From positions 1 through 21,141 of the forward strand of contig ML770076.1 in assembly GCA_009733575.1 (NCBI GenBank): a stretch of DNA of 21,141 nt, written 5' to 3'. Source of the DNA: Gymnopus androsaceus JB14. Lineage: Eukaryota > Basidiomycota > Agaricomycetes > Agaricales > Omphalotaceae. Positions 1 through 10,316 of this stretch are shown one piece after another. Under the pieces are notes generated by a model. It did no database searches. It was not told where the DNA came from and saw nothing but the letters and a program-made list of their open reading frames with translations. The stretch's first letter is position 1. Each line of letters starts with the position of its first letter. Both the position numbers and the translations under genes were made by a program.

Positions 1-55
1 TGCAGGGAAAGTCACAAAAAATAACGCGGGCGTCGTTACTGTGACCACAACTCGC

Positions 56-809
56 TTAGAAGCATGTAAGAGCAGCGTTCCGGTTAGCAAGGCAGGTGTC
101 TGAGGGAAGGAAGGGTTAGACCAGGTGCTTGGAGTCGACAAAAGGCCAATGGGCTTACTGGTGTCGATTGAGGTCGAGACACGGGTGGTTTGATTTTTCT
201 TGCATTTGCAAGTCAAGATGGTACCGCTCATAGTACAGTCTTGGCATTCCGCGTTGGTAGCTCCACCGCTGTAAGCAGGAGAAAGATCAGATAACGGTTA
301 TAGAGACCAAGTGAGAAAAAGATACTAACGAGCTTGAACAGGTCAAGGCTCCGCCAACGTTGGAGAAACACTCGTTGATGTTGATGGTACGACCGGAGAT
401 GTAGTTTCCATTGAACTTCTGGCAGTCGGCGGAGATGACGTGCGAGTTGAGTCCAGTTAGAGTAATATCCTTGCAAGTGGAGGCATAGCCGCCGTTGGAG
501 GTCCTGTTGCGAGTGTCAGTCATCGGATAACGAACGAATTTAGACAAGAGCCCTTACGGGTATATAGTGGATTGAGGGGGGGCAGCAGATGCACCACGCC
601 TGACCGGTGTCATTCCGGCTAGATGAGAGAAGATATGATCAATTTCGACGAAGCTTTTAGCCAGAAGAGGTAGACACACAGCTGCGTCGGTGAGGAGGAT
701 TCAAAGGTAGTCCACGAGCAAGGAGTTCAGCGTTGCTCATGGCGTCAACGGAGACGGAGGTTAGAGCAAGGAAAGCGGCGAGGAGTAGGGTACGAATGAG
801 GGAGTTCAT
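56..809 (-). CDS. Secreted cyanovirin-N-like (CVNH) protein, five exons, complete
   Basis: Exons, 5' to 3' on the minus strand, are 809-680, 618-558, 503-330, 268-159 and 99-56. All four introns are GT-AG, 54-61 bp, and every phase is kept, giving 172 residues. Residues 1-23 are a signal peptide with a hydrophobic core (LLLAAFLALTSVSV). Next is a short linker beginning ARGLPLNPPHRR, a prefix I recall from other small secreted mushroom proteins. From about residue 70 to the end is a two-repeat cyanovirin-N-like fold. It has the YASTCKDITL start, the INECFSN middle, and a second half closing in a TNTCLANRNAALTCF-type end. CVNH domains bind mannose-type glycans in characterised members; the ligand here is unknown. 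The domain has more cysteines than cyanovirin-N itself, including a CKCKK run. The start is the only ATG that leads directly into the signal peptide. The model is seen directly; the lectin role is inferred from the fold. Confidence 0.85.
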
Positions 810-989
810 TTTGAAAGTGGAGGGGAGGGGGTGAACGGATGAAAGAATGTCAAAGGGAAAAAGAGTGCGGTTAGAAGGATAGAAAAGGGCTCCTTGCTTT
901 GGGCGCATTTTGGGTCCCCTTTTTGTACCTAGAATATCATCGACTGAGGCGGGGGAATTTAACTGCCATACATACTGTCCAAGAATGAA

Positions 990-1522
990 CTACAGAATGT
1001 TGCGCCCCTCCTCTCCGTCAAGATCCACATATCGGAAATCTGAGGTCCCGGTAATAAGCTGAATATCAGGAACCGCTAGAAACTGAGCCATTCTGCCATC
1101 TGGGGACCACTGCAAAAAGTTGCGGTTCCATTTAGGAGAACAAACCTATTTAATATAACCATTTAACATTGCAAAACGCTGTGTCGGCTGAAGCACTGAA
1201 GGATAATAGTTGCCGTCTATTAGAGACGAACCTGCGCCGCCTGTTCTTTGAACATTGAAATCGTAAGTTGTCGAAATTGAGATTTGAGATTTGTTGATGT
1301 CTTCAGGGCATCCGCAGGGACATCCGAGAAAATCCACGTTAGCCAAGCATCTTGGGCCTGCTTGGCCTTTAATCTGCCTCTCGCTGCCTCTTGGCTCTCG
1401 AGCGCGTCGACGCGTCGAATAAATTCAACAAGCGCTCTAAGCCGCGTCTTTTGATTCAGAGATTTGATCCGAATTGACTTTGATCCAGAACCATCCGACC
1501 ATCCTTTTGCTTTCCTTGCTGC
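990..1522 (-). CDS. Unrecognised coding-like stretch, two possible exons, no start found
   Basis: On the minus strand a 97-codon open frame (1522-1232) reads like soluble protein: a basic N-terminus, then a charged, probably helical segment (ALESQEAARGRLKAKQAQ) and WLTWIFSDVPADALK. It can be joined in phase to a 40-codon frame (1109-990, beginning WSPDGRMAQFLAVPD and ending in a stop) by a 122-bp intron with GTTCG donor, CTAA branch-like site and TTTTTGCAG acceptor. WSPDGR resembles the start of a beta-propeller blade, but one such string is weak evidence. No ATG opens the frame; a stop lies just upstream at 1523-1525. It may be the 3' part of a gene with an unseen first exon, a relic, or a non-coding region open by chance. 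I do not recognise a family. Confidence 0.3.
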
Positions 1523-1698
1523 TTATTTTCATGTTTCCATAATCAGAATTTGCTTCCCAGGTTCGACTCCGTATAAGTGAACAAATTCCGTTTTTTTTCG
1601 CCATTCCGCTTCTTTTTTAGAAGATGCAGCCTCCTGAGAAAAGATACTCGTCCCAAGTCAGTCAGATGCCTCAGAGTTACCAGTTCGCCTCAACCACC

Positions 1699-2768
1699 AT
1701 GTCCCATTGCACCCATCATAACTTTGGAAGAGCATTATCTCTCTCCTCTGTTCTCTCCACCCAAATTCAATGCGGAACTCGGCCTTGTCGTACCCAAGCT
1801 CAGCGATCTCCATGAAGAGCGCATTGCAAATATGGACGCTGGCTCTGTTACTCTTCAGGTCCTCTCACACGTACCTGTCGACCCTACCGCTCCTTCCACG
1901 GACCTGGCTCGTTCGATGAACGACGAGCTTCATGTAGCTATCCAGAGCCACCCTAAGCGCCTGGCCGCTTTCGCAATACTTCCATGGGAGAACCCCAATG
2001 AAGCAGCTGACGAGTTAACTCGAACACGAAAGAGTTGCATTTCGTCGGTGCCCTTATCAATAACCATCTCAATGGTCGCTTCTATGACGATGCCTTCTTC
2101 TGGCCTTTATTTGAACGTGCAGAGGCCCTGGATGTCCCGATTTACATCCATCCTACCTTTCCGGATGAGAATACTCTCCCGCAATACCAAGGCAATTATT
2201 CCGAGCGCGCAGCATTCATGCTCGGAATTTCTGCTTGGGGATGGCACGCCGATACTGGCTTGCACATTCTGCGCCTCTTCGCTTCTGGTCTGTTTGATAA
2301 ATTTCCAAAGTTGAAAATTGTTATCGGACACATGGGAGAGATGATTCCGTATATGCTTGACCGTATTGTTCCCATGTCTGAGAGAGGATGGGGTCAGCGG
2401 GAAAGAGGCCTGCGACAGGTTAGCCTTGTGTCTTCTCTGTGGCGGCAACCCTAACAATCTATCGTTCATTTATTTAGGTATGGCAAGAAAATATATGGGT
2501 AACCACGTCGTACGTTCATTGTGCCATTCTTCGCTTTATCCCGTTGATAGCTTTTCATTGCAGCGGAATGTTCACTCTTGCACCGTTAGCATGCTTACTC
2601 AAGGTTACGCCAGTCGAGCATGTAATGTTTAGCGTGGACTACCCATTCAGCCAAAATGAGACGGGTCGGAAGTTTTTGGAAGAGGTCAGGGAGAGTGGTT
2701 TGGTTAGCGAGGAAGAATTTGAAGGATTCACGTATAAAATGCGGACGATTGTTGAAGGTGAAAGTTGA
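1699..2768 (+). CDS. Amidohydrolase of the ACMSD / gamma-resorcylate decarboxylase type, frameshifted
   Basis: This is a TIM-barrel metal-dependent amidohydrolase; relatives decarboxylate small aromatic acids such as 2,6- or 2,3-dihydroxybenzoate. Landmarks in order: TLEEHYLSP with the N-terminal E-x-H metal ligands, PTAPSTDLARSMNDEL, FVGALINNHLNGRFYDD, YIHPTFPDE (metal-ligand His), IGHMGEMIPYMLDR (catalytic His), and SVDYPFSQNE (catalytic/metal Asp). Introns are 2419-2477 and 2510-2563, GT-AG and in phase; the last exon ends at TGA 2766-2768. Two frame problems remain. Near 2024-2030 one base is missing between LTRT and KELHFVG. The natural start, ATG 1699 in a CACCATG context, is out of frame with IAPIITLEEH unless bases are missing at 1702-1706. 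All catalytic landmarks are intact, so this may be a working gene with sequence errors rather than a pseudogene. Substrate cannot be told. Confidence 0.8.
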
Positions 2769-2908
2769 TTAGTATACGCTGGGTAAGGCCTGCTCTGTAA
2801 ATTAGTATTTATTAATGTACTGCTGGAACACTGAACAGGATGGAACTACTAGCATCAGTAAGAAGAAGAACGGGTCTGAGCGCTAAAATAAGCGCCATTG
2901 ACACGAAA

Positions 2909-4843
2909 ATGAAATTCTTCGGCTGCACTTTTCCTTCATCCTGCCATCGTCAATGCTCGTCCATTACGATTGGCCGCTCATCGTGCATTCGTTTCTCGCT
3001 TACGACTATCATCAAGGAGCTTATCTACTCATTCTATTGACAATTCGAGCCCATTCTGCATGATTTCACGGCCGAACTCGAGCAACATCAACCCAAGTTT
3101 TCTGTTCCTGCAGATGGAATCCGTATTGCCTCTCAGCCCAGCGAGTTTTACTCTATGTTGCTGGTATGTTTGGTTCATGATTGAATGTTCTTCCTCATCA
3201 AAAACACTTAGGACATGATCAGAATGCTGAAAAACGCATTTTCCTTTCTTCGTTGTACATTGGCTCCAGTGAGACTGAACTCGTGTGTGTTCTCTTTGTA
3301 CTATAATATCGTTCCGATATGCTCAAATTTATGTAGATATCCGTGCTAATGAACAGACTAGCAGAGAAGCAATCCCTGCAGCTGCATATTGTGTTGACTT
3401 GAACCGCTCAACAAGACCGGTTCTCCATCAACTGCTACCGCGCTTCTGCACTTCTTCGTGCTTTTCCAGATCGTGTTCGCGTCTCCTTGTTTCGGAGCTC
3501 AAGTCTACGCGGTATCATGGCCAAGATCGTCCTCCGAGGTTCAATGAGGGTTGGGCACCTGGCATGCGAAAATATACGGCGCGGATGACGAGTTGATAAT
3601 CAGCGGGTACGTTTTACATTTCCTTAGCTCATCAAGCTGACTTATTGTATTACCAGAGCCAATCTAAACAAGGAATATTTCACAATCGGAGAGACCGGTA
3701 TCTACGGTTTACTGCGCAAGCTCGGCTTTCCGACTATTGCTTCGACTTTTTACAGAAGATATCAACTTTGTCTTACCGACTCCTTCCTGCAGACGATGGA
3801 ATGCCCCACAACTCCAATCCCCATTCGTACAGACGTGAAGGATACGATGTAGTCTGGTCAGAGTCAGAACACGTCCACATCATATCACGGAAAAAGTACA
3901 TCAAGCTCTCACCGCATTCCAGGCATCACACCGTAGAGAAAAAGAAGACATTGCGCCCGCTACTTCCAATGTACTTCTCTTCCCTATCATTCAAGCCGGC
4001 CAATTTCGCATTCGCGAAGAAGAAAAATTCTTTCAGCTGCTTTTTGGGCATCTTAAAAAGCTGCAATGCGAGCGGTCTTACCTCCAGTTGGATCTTTACC
4101 CGGTGGGATCTCTTCGATAACCCAGGAGCGTCCGCTGATGGACTTGACGAGCGGGTACTTCAGCTTGTATCACCCTTATCAGAGATTGATCCTTGGGACT
4201 CCCCAAATTGGAGTGCGGATTGTTGCCGCTAGTCCAAAGGTGCCGTTGGCTTTCCTTTCTTCAGAAGTTTACTGACTTGTCTCTTTCTCTCGGTGTTCCA
4301 GGCAAATGGATTCTTCGGATCGAAGGGAATTTCCGGTCGAATTCCAGAGGGCTATACCTATCTCGAGCAGAAATTCATGCACGCTGTTAGGCGGATGGCA
4401 GGATTGTTTGCTAGCCTTGCTTTAGGATCTACCAATGTAGAGTTGCGTGAATGGGAAAAGGATGGATGGACGTATCATGCAAAAGGTTCGTTTTGACTTG
4501 TCGACTGATCACGATGGCGCAAAAAGTTCACCCTTTTTTTCTTTTTTGCATCTAAGGTCTATGGTTGTCACCGAGCGCAAACTCCTCCCCTGTGCTTACT
4601 TTATTTGGGTCGACCAACCTGAATTCTCGTTCTGCAGATATTGACACCGAACTCTCGTTTGCCATGGTCCTACCTTCCTACCACGCTACCGAAGATGATA
4701 ATGATCCTGTGGCCGCCTTACGGGGAAAGCTTGCCCGCGAGGTTGCGGATATACGTACTGATGCCAAGGAGTGGAAAGGCGACCAAAGGAAGGTGCGATG
4801 GACCACGAAGATTTTGGTTTACCTAGTTGGCAATAAGCTCTGA
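2909..4843 (+). CDS. PGS1: Phosphatidylglycerophosphate synthase (CDP-diacylglycerol:glycerol-3-phosphate phosphatidyltransferase), frameshifted
   Basis: This enzyme makes phosphatidylglycerophosphate, the committed step to cardiolipin in mitochondria. It belongs to the phospholipase D superfamily with two HKD motifs. Visible pieces: a basic, Ser/Arg-rich N-terminus typical of a mitochondrial presequence (about 2940-3050), KRIFLSSLYIGSSETEL, DLNRSTRP, PRFNEGW, the first HKD (WHAKIYGADDELIISG), DRYLRFTAQARLSDYCFDFLQ, LMDLTSGYFSLYHPYQ, GFFGSKGISGRIPEGYTYLE, and the second motif (WTYHAKGLW) followed by FGSTNLNSRSADIDTELSF. Introns: 3164-3211, 3283-3336, 3607-3656, 4240-4301, 4486-4556. The reading frame breaks about eleven times between 2909 and 4100, every time as if bases were missing; from 4130 to the stop it is clean. 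The enzyme is expected to be essential, so either a second copy exists or these are sequence errors. Start taken as ATG 2909; it also needs a frame correction. Confidence 0.85.
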
Positions 4844-4986
4844 GACTCTTGAACACTGGTAGTAACGGCGTATTTAATTATATTCTTCCGATAATCATCC
4901 CCACTTAACTTTCTTTCTCAGTAAGTACTTCGAGAATAGTGCTTATTGAACGATTCCATTATACAAGTGATAAATACAAGAACAGT

Positions 4987-6680
4987 CTACGACTTCTTAG
5001 GGGGACTGAGAACAATCAGGCCACTGACTTCGCCAGGACCAGACGAAGGCCCTGTAGAGTTGAGCCTCGATGAGCTTTGCTTCTTTGCGTTGAATGCAGC
5101 TCTGGAAACTTCCAAGTAGTTAGATGATAACGGTTCAATTTCCGAGCCAGCACCAAGTTCAGAAGTGCCAAATCCTCCATTTCCACATCCGTATACTTCC
5201 GATTCGGGGGTATCTTCGAATCGGATATACTTGTTCATTTCCAGGTCGCTTGGGTAATCAGTTCCGTTGGTACCATTGGAAGCATTCTCAATGCTTATAC
5301 CCAGATCGGCTCTGACCATGATCAATGTTGAAGCAATTCCCTGCCAAAGAGATTTAAAAGGGAATTTGTAGACTAACGATATACACATACCACAACCATC
5401 GTGAGCAAAGATTGTGTTTGCACCTCGGAATGCGCGATGTCGAGTAGTATAATGCAGATGATTAAAGTGACAGGGTATAGTAAGCCAGATTCAAGACTGA
5501 CGGAGTGCATTATGAGTGGATAATGGCTGAATTTCCAAAGAAATGGACGCACACCATGGCCACTATACCGTTTATCCTCTTGTCATTGGAGCTAGAGCTC
5601 AAAAACCGATTCGTCGCATGAGATATCCACCAGATTCTGCCCGCTAAATGCAAATACTCAACGAAGCTCTCGGTTTAAGAACGTTGATCAACTGACCTAT
5701 CAGGCCTGTAAGCATGAGATTAGTGAGGAGGTTGACGCACAAGAAGATGAATTCAAGAGTTCCTGCGTCTTCGATAGTAGAATTTTCCGTAATTCCCGTT
5801 GAGCTAAGTAAACGGCCTGAACCCTTCTTCCCAAGAATGGCAGCGATAAATGCCGTAACTTAGAAAGATAAGCAATGCCTCCTTATTTTCTGCTTCGGAG
5901 CCTAAACTCACCAGCATTGACCACTGTGATAAACACCGGCCCAGCTATCACTAACTTACTTGAGCCCCATACGATGTAGCAACGATACAGCTGGATGAAT
6001 TCGTATCTGTCAGAAAGCTTAGCACAATTTGTTAAGGTAAAAACACTAACGAGTAGACAATCCGCTATAATACTCAAATAGAAGTGAGATCAAGTCTTCC
6101 AGAGTCGCGGTGACGAAACTCACATGGCGGCCACATAGATAGCCACTGTCGCGACACTAGACAAGATTTCAGATTCCGAAAAAGAAATATAAGGGAGATA
6201 TACATTAGATTCTCGAACGACGTGAAATGTGCATTCGCTACCAATCCGTCGAAATCACCAGTGAATTGCGCAATGTATTCATATAAGTCATACTGATTCT
6301 TGGCCAAGATTGCAATGACTAGGGACGCTGTCGCCAAGAGATAAAGCAGCAAAAGCGAGACTTGGTAATAGCATATTCGTGCTTGCTGTTGAATCTGGAG
6401 GTATGTATAGAGTCCGAACAGCACTGTATATATGCCTGAAGTGTTTTGGGTGTTGTAGATCATAATCACTGTACTGAGAATTGGCCGAGATTCACCATAT
6501 AGCAGGATAACAAACTGAATGCGGCTTGTGGTTAGAACGGTCACCTTCTTGAATTCATAGTACACTGTACAGCCTTGTACTCACTATCAACGTGATGAAA
6601 GTGGGTTGTAAAATTTCGAAAAACTGCTCCGGACTGATGTCACTGTTTATGGACGTGGAGGTGACATTACTAGCGGCCAT
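4987..6680 (-). CDS. Seven-span membrane protein of a mushroom-specific family, ten exons, complete
   Basis: Exons (minus strand): 6680-6585, 6514-6496, 6435-6204, 6156-6124, 6072-6051, 5990-5912, 5858-5697, 5643-5553, 5496-5391, 5340-4987. Together they make 1194 nt, 397 residues plus stop; all nine introns are GT-AG, 44-84 bp. Start ATG 6680 gives MAASNVTSTSI, a polar N-terminus with an NVT glycosylation site. Seven hydrophobic spans follow, near residues 26-50, 66-86, 115-137, 147-170, 195-215, 250-268 and 273-292. The YRCYIVWGS motif after span 3 and EQFFEILQPT before span 1 are recurrent in a large, mostly uncharacterised family of agaricomycete integral membrane proteins. Residues 293-397 are a polar cytosolic-type tail ending in a Ser/Gly/Pro-rich segment (GPSSGPGEVSGL). 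Function is unknown; receptor-like topology is inference. A paralogue's C-terminus lies at 21040-21141. Confidence 0.82.
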
Positions 6681-6905
6681 GGCCCTTCAAGATTATTTAG
6701 GGGAAAGGAGAGAAAAAAGAACAAGCATCTGGCACGTTTAGATGAGCCTTTTAAAAGACGGGGCTGGTATTGGCGGTCCTATGGTAACTGTCCAAGTAAC
6801 TGTCAGTCTTCAGATACCAGCGAACAAGTTCCGAAGCTTCAAGTAAATTTGTAGAACACTGGTATCATGATGATCATCGCGGGTGCTGAGCAGATGAGTG
6901 CATTG

Positions 6906-6913
6906 TGTACATC
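6906..6913. repeat. Left 8-bp target-site duplication of hAT (tgtacatc)
   Basis: The octamer tgtacatc directly precedes the hAT left end tagggatg and is repeated exactly after the right end at 12949-12956. Eight bp is the hallmark duplication length of hAT transposition. Confidence 0.85.
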
Positions 6914-7165
6914 TAGGGATGCACACCGTACCCGTAATACGGTAAGTACGTACGGGCAATACGGTACGCTGTCCGTATCGTACCCAGGTGAAGAGATTCA
7001 GATTATGCTGTTCAATGTGCACAAAAAATAAACACCGCCGTAAGTTGTGTGTGCGGCCGTATTTTTGCCATCTTGCAATCCCGCCGTACTTTTCGCTGAT
7101 TCCCGCCGCAAATTCTATAAGGAGCCTGCCGTAAATTTATTGCTGATTCCTGCCGTAACATCTCA
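6914..7165 (+). repeat. hAT left end and subterminal repeats
   Basis: This stretch holds the terminal tagggatg, several ccgtaatacgg / cgtacgg / ccgtatcgtacc words (6926-6986), then from 7029 a series of ccgccgtaa- or tgccgtaa-containing units spaced 20-45 bp apart. The segment gttcaatgtgcacaaaaaat (7010-7029) recurs in reverse at about 12003-12022. Confidence 0.65.
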
Positions 7166-8729
7166 TTGAGTGTTAGTCAATCATATATGGCATGATAGTG
7201 GGTCAAAATATGCATGTCAATGACCCCAAAGAACATGCTTAAGTACATGATTTTCATGCTCTAATGCATGCTCAGCACATGCACACGGCAGTACATGGGT
7301 TTTCCAATTCATGTTAAGTGCTTTCAGCCTCTGTTAGCTTGCACCCAATGTCCAACCTCAGTACATGTTACACATCTGCTGTTCATATTAAACTGCAGGC
7401 AATTTTTGTGTTCAGTACAGGCTGCATCTCCCCAATTTGTTTTAAGCTGCATCACTGGTTGGATTCCAGGATATGTTCATGGTTCTCAAGTGACAGTGTT
7501 TCATCACTTCCCATGCTCATGGACCTCTTCTCAGTACATGATATGTTTTCGTAAGATAAGAATAATTGTCTCAGTTGAACACTAGATTGTGGTACAATTG
7601 AGAGAGGTACTATGGGTGGCATAGATATGGAATGGGTTGCTGTTGCGGACCAACAAATGAAGTTATGAAAAATCTGAGTGGACCAATCGATTTCTAAGCC
7701 TCTAAAACCCCCAGAATGAGCTCGTAAGATTTTTTGAGATTTTTTTCATCGCGTCGGGCGTCGCCCGAGCAAAAACAGGGATATGAAATATTTTGATGGC
7801 GCCAATCTGTAAGCGCCGTTTTTTCGACAATTTCTAGCTACTTATTCTAAAATGGCAATGTACTGAGAGATAAATTTGTGTATGGCAATAATAGTGGGTC
7901 AAAATCATTGCTCAGTACACCGTCCTTTTACAATAAACTCTTTTCCAACCTATCCTACATCTCCACTATACTCTTATGAATACATGTTACCCTTTCATAA
8001 CCTATGTACAACTGCACCCTATGTTTGCCCTCAGTGCATGGCATGTATTCACTACCTATCCTGAAATATAACCTATGTTTGAGTTCAGTACATTTTCCCA
8101 GTCCAACCTATGTCCTGCTTTAACCTATGTTGGATCTGAGTGCATGGCATGCATTCACAACCTATGTACAGATCCAGTATATGTTCCCAGTTTCAACTTT
8201 TTTTGATCCATCCCTGTTTAATCTTAATGCATGTCATGTACTCACAGCCTATGTTTAATCATGACCTATCCTTTTATGAAGGCTTTGAAATATGACACCA
8301 CACAAACATAGTGTAACAGGTCAGACAGACAATACAAGTTCACATAGGCTGAAACTTCACATGAATTGGAAAACCAATGTACTGAGGATATCAAAGCTTC
8401 AAAATGCATGTACTACAGAAAGGAAACATATACTGTTATGTGCTGAACATGCATTGAAAGCATGAAAATTATTTACTTTGGGGTCACTAGCATGCATTGG
8501 AAAATAATTTTGACTCTCTAGTACTCATATTATTGCCATATTTGTGGCAGTAATACTGTTATCCTGCAAGCAAAGCACATACTGTCTTAAAATTTTTCAC
8601 ACTGCAGTACATAGTGTTTTACAATCATTACATATTCCCCAGCAGCAGTACATGCTCTTTGAATGTTCTGAATCCTGAGTACATGGGCTTTCCAATGTGT
8701 GCCACAAGTTTTCAACCCATGCTGCATCC
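7166..8729. repeat. Degenerate CAGTACATG / CCTATGT repeat region, no gene
   Basis: The words cagtacatg, ctcagtaca, aacctatgt and tgcatgg recur every 20-60 bases in loosely related units, without a fixed period and on both strands. Larger blocks are also inverted: 7184-7340 (tatggcatgatagtgggtc, aatgacccc, ttttcatgct, ttttccaattcatg) matches the reverse complement of about 8345-8545, and a third similar start lies at 7880 (tatggcaataatagtgggtc). This looks like non-autonomous element copies inserted in or duplicated with one another. Open frames here (for example 7268-7585) have no protein-like composition. The part 7590-7860 shares none of these words and contains a GC-rich hairpin-like cgtcgggcgtcgcccgag (7755-7772). 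Confidence 0.55.
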
Positions 8730-8731
8730 TA

Positions 8732-10314
8732 CTGTGGCGGCAAAAATTAACCGAACACGCAAAATGTCACCTTGTAACGGCCATAGCGGGGCGAATAGCA
8801 CATATTAGAATTTGTGTTTGGGGGCAATATTGTAGCCCTTTCGAATCCGCAGATGGTCCACTTTTCATGTTTGAGAAATATTTACAAATGGTAGAGTTAT
8901 AGGTCAATATGTACAAAGCATCACATTTTATGATGTAATTTTTGTGAATTTTGACTCTAATGAGCTTTTTTCAATGTGTTCCTAAGCTTTTCTTGCAATT
9001 ATTTTTGTACAGGACTACTATTGGGACCATAAGGCTTTTATATCATGGCTTAAACCCAGAAGAAACATGCCATATTGATGCATCAATTGAGGATGTTTAT
9101 TTTTACCTGAAATTACAATAGCAGATGAATGAGGGCAAATCATGGGAAGGTTTAGTGGGTGATTCTATAGCATTTTGAGTCCTAAAGTGATCCCAATTCA
9201 CAGAATTAAATAATATAGGAAATTCATTGAATTATAGCTTAAGAAACTTCAAGTAGCAATTTTTCTGGGGTAATTTCGAATTTAATGGCCTTAATTTGAA
9301 TGTTTTTGAACCTTTTCTGCTGATGTTTTTTTCTGGTCACACTTTAGGGATGCATATACCTTCATAACACAAGTTGGGTCCATGAATGAGGCCATTTTCC
9401 ACATCCAAAAACACAAATCTTCCACAATTATTTTCGAAAATCTGCCCTAAATAAAAATGTGAGCTTGTATTTAGCCTGTGGTGTCTGAATTCAAGCATTG
9501 AGGCTGTGATGGGGTTCTTTGATGCTGGAGGATATCTATGAATTATTTTGGATGGTACAGTCACTCTATGTACTGAAGACAAGAGGCAAGAAATTCTTAG
9601 TCCTTAGTTGGGCCATATTTCTGGGATGGTGGAGGCTTTTTGATCAGAACCAAGACTAGTATGATGAGGCCAATATTTATCATGGAGCTATATGCATCCC
9701 TAGAGTCTGGTCAGAAAAAAACATCAGCAGAAAAGGTTCAAAAACATTCAAATTAAGGCCATTAAATTCGAAATTACCCCAGAAAAATTGCTACTTGAAG
9801 TTTCTTAAGCTATAATTCAATGAATTTCCTATATTATTTAATTCTGTGAATTGGGATCACTTTAGGACTCAAAATGCTATAGAATCACCCACTAAACCTT
9901 CCCATGATTTGCCCTCATTCATCTGCTATTGTAATTTCAGGTAAAAATAAACATCCTCAATTGATGCATCAATATGGCATGTTTCTTCTGGGTTTAAGCC
10001 ATGATATAAAAGCCTTATGGTCCCAATAGTAGTCCTGTACAAAAATAATTGCAAGAAAAGCTTAGGAACACATTGAAAAAAGCTCATTAGAGTCAAAATT
10101 CACAAAAATTACATCATAAAATGTGATGCTTTGTACATATTGACCTATAACTCTACCATTTGTAAATATTTCTCAAACGTGGAAAGTGGACCATCTGCGG
10201 ATTCGAAAGAGCTACAATATTGCCCCAAACACAAATTCTAATATGTGCTATTCGCCCCGCTATGGCCGTTACAAGGTGACATTTTGCGTGTTCGGTTAAT
10301 TTTCGCCGCCACAG
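8732..10314. mobile_element. TA-flanked element with terminal inverted repeats of about 626 bp
   Basis: The left arm 8732-9358 and right arm 9689-10314 are reverse complements over their whole length. I see only about five differences near the outer end and a few more at the inner end; the roughly 400 bp between appear identical. Ends are CTGTGGCGGCRAAAATTAA...CCGCCACAG, bordered by TA on both sides (8730-8731, 10315-10316). TA duplication fits the Tc1/mariner or a related superfamily. Only a loop of about 330 bp separates the arms. No transposase is recognisable, so this is a non-autonomous or foldback element. It interrupts the CAGTACATG repeat region, which resumes at 10317, so it is a later insertion. 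Confidence 0.85.
9359..9688. other. Loop between the long inverted arms, no recognised gene
   Basis: This is 330 bp of unique sequence. The only frame of note is on the minus strand (9582-9337, 81 codons from an alternative start), partly inside the left arm; it reads SSHFYLGQIFENNCGRFVFLDVE in its middle. It has mixed hydrophobic and polar residues but no family match I can name, and it may be chance or a transposase remnant. Confidence 0.35.
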
Positions 10315-10316
10315 TA

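Noticed and set aside
1550..1580. GGTTCGACTCC at 1560-1570, a perfect match to the tRNA T-loop / B-box.
   Set aside because: No A-box, anticodon stem or acceptor-stem pairing exists in the preceding 90 bases, so it is not a tRNA gene.
2107..2469. 120-codon minus-strand open frame.
   Set aside because: Antisense shadow of the amidohydrolase exon, which has clear catalytic motifs.
3645..4232. 195-codon continuous frame as a separate gene.
   Set aside because: Only its first half follows the PGS1 frame; the second half is the shifted frame after the break at 3880.
7268..7585. 105-codon open frame within the hAT interior.
   Set aside because: It runs through CAGTACATG repeats and has Cys/His-rich, low-complexity composition; not protein-like.
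9341..9352. tagggatgca at the inner edges of the TA element, identical to the hAT terminus start.
   Set aside because: Similarity stops after ten bases, no duplication or subterminal repeats accompany it; probably coincidence.
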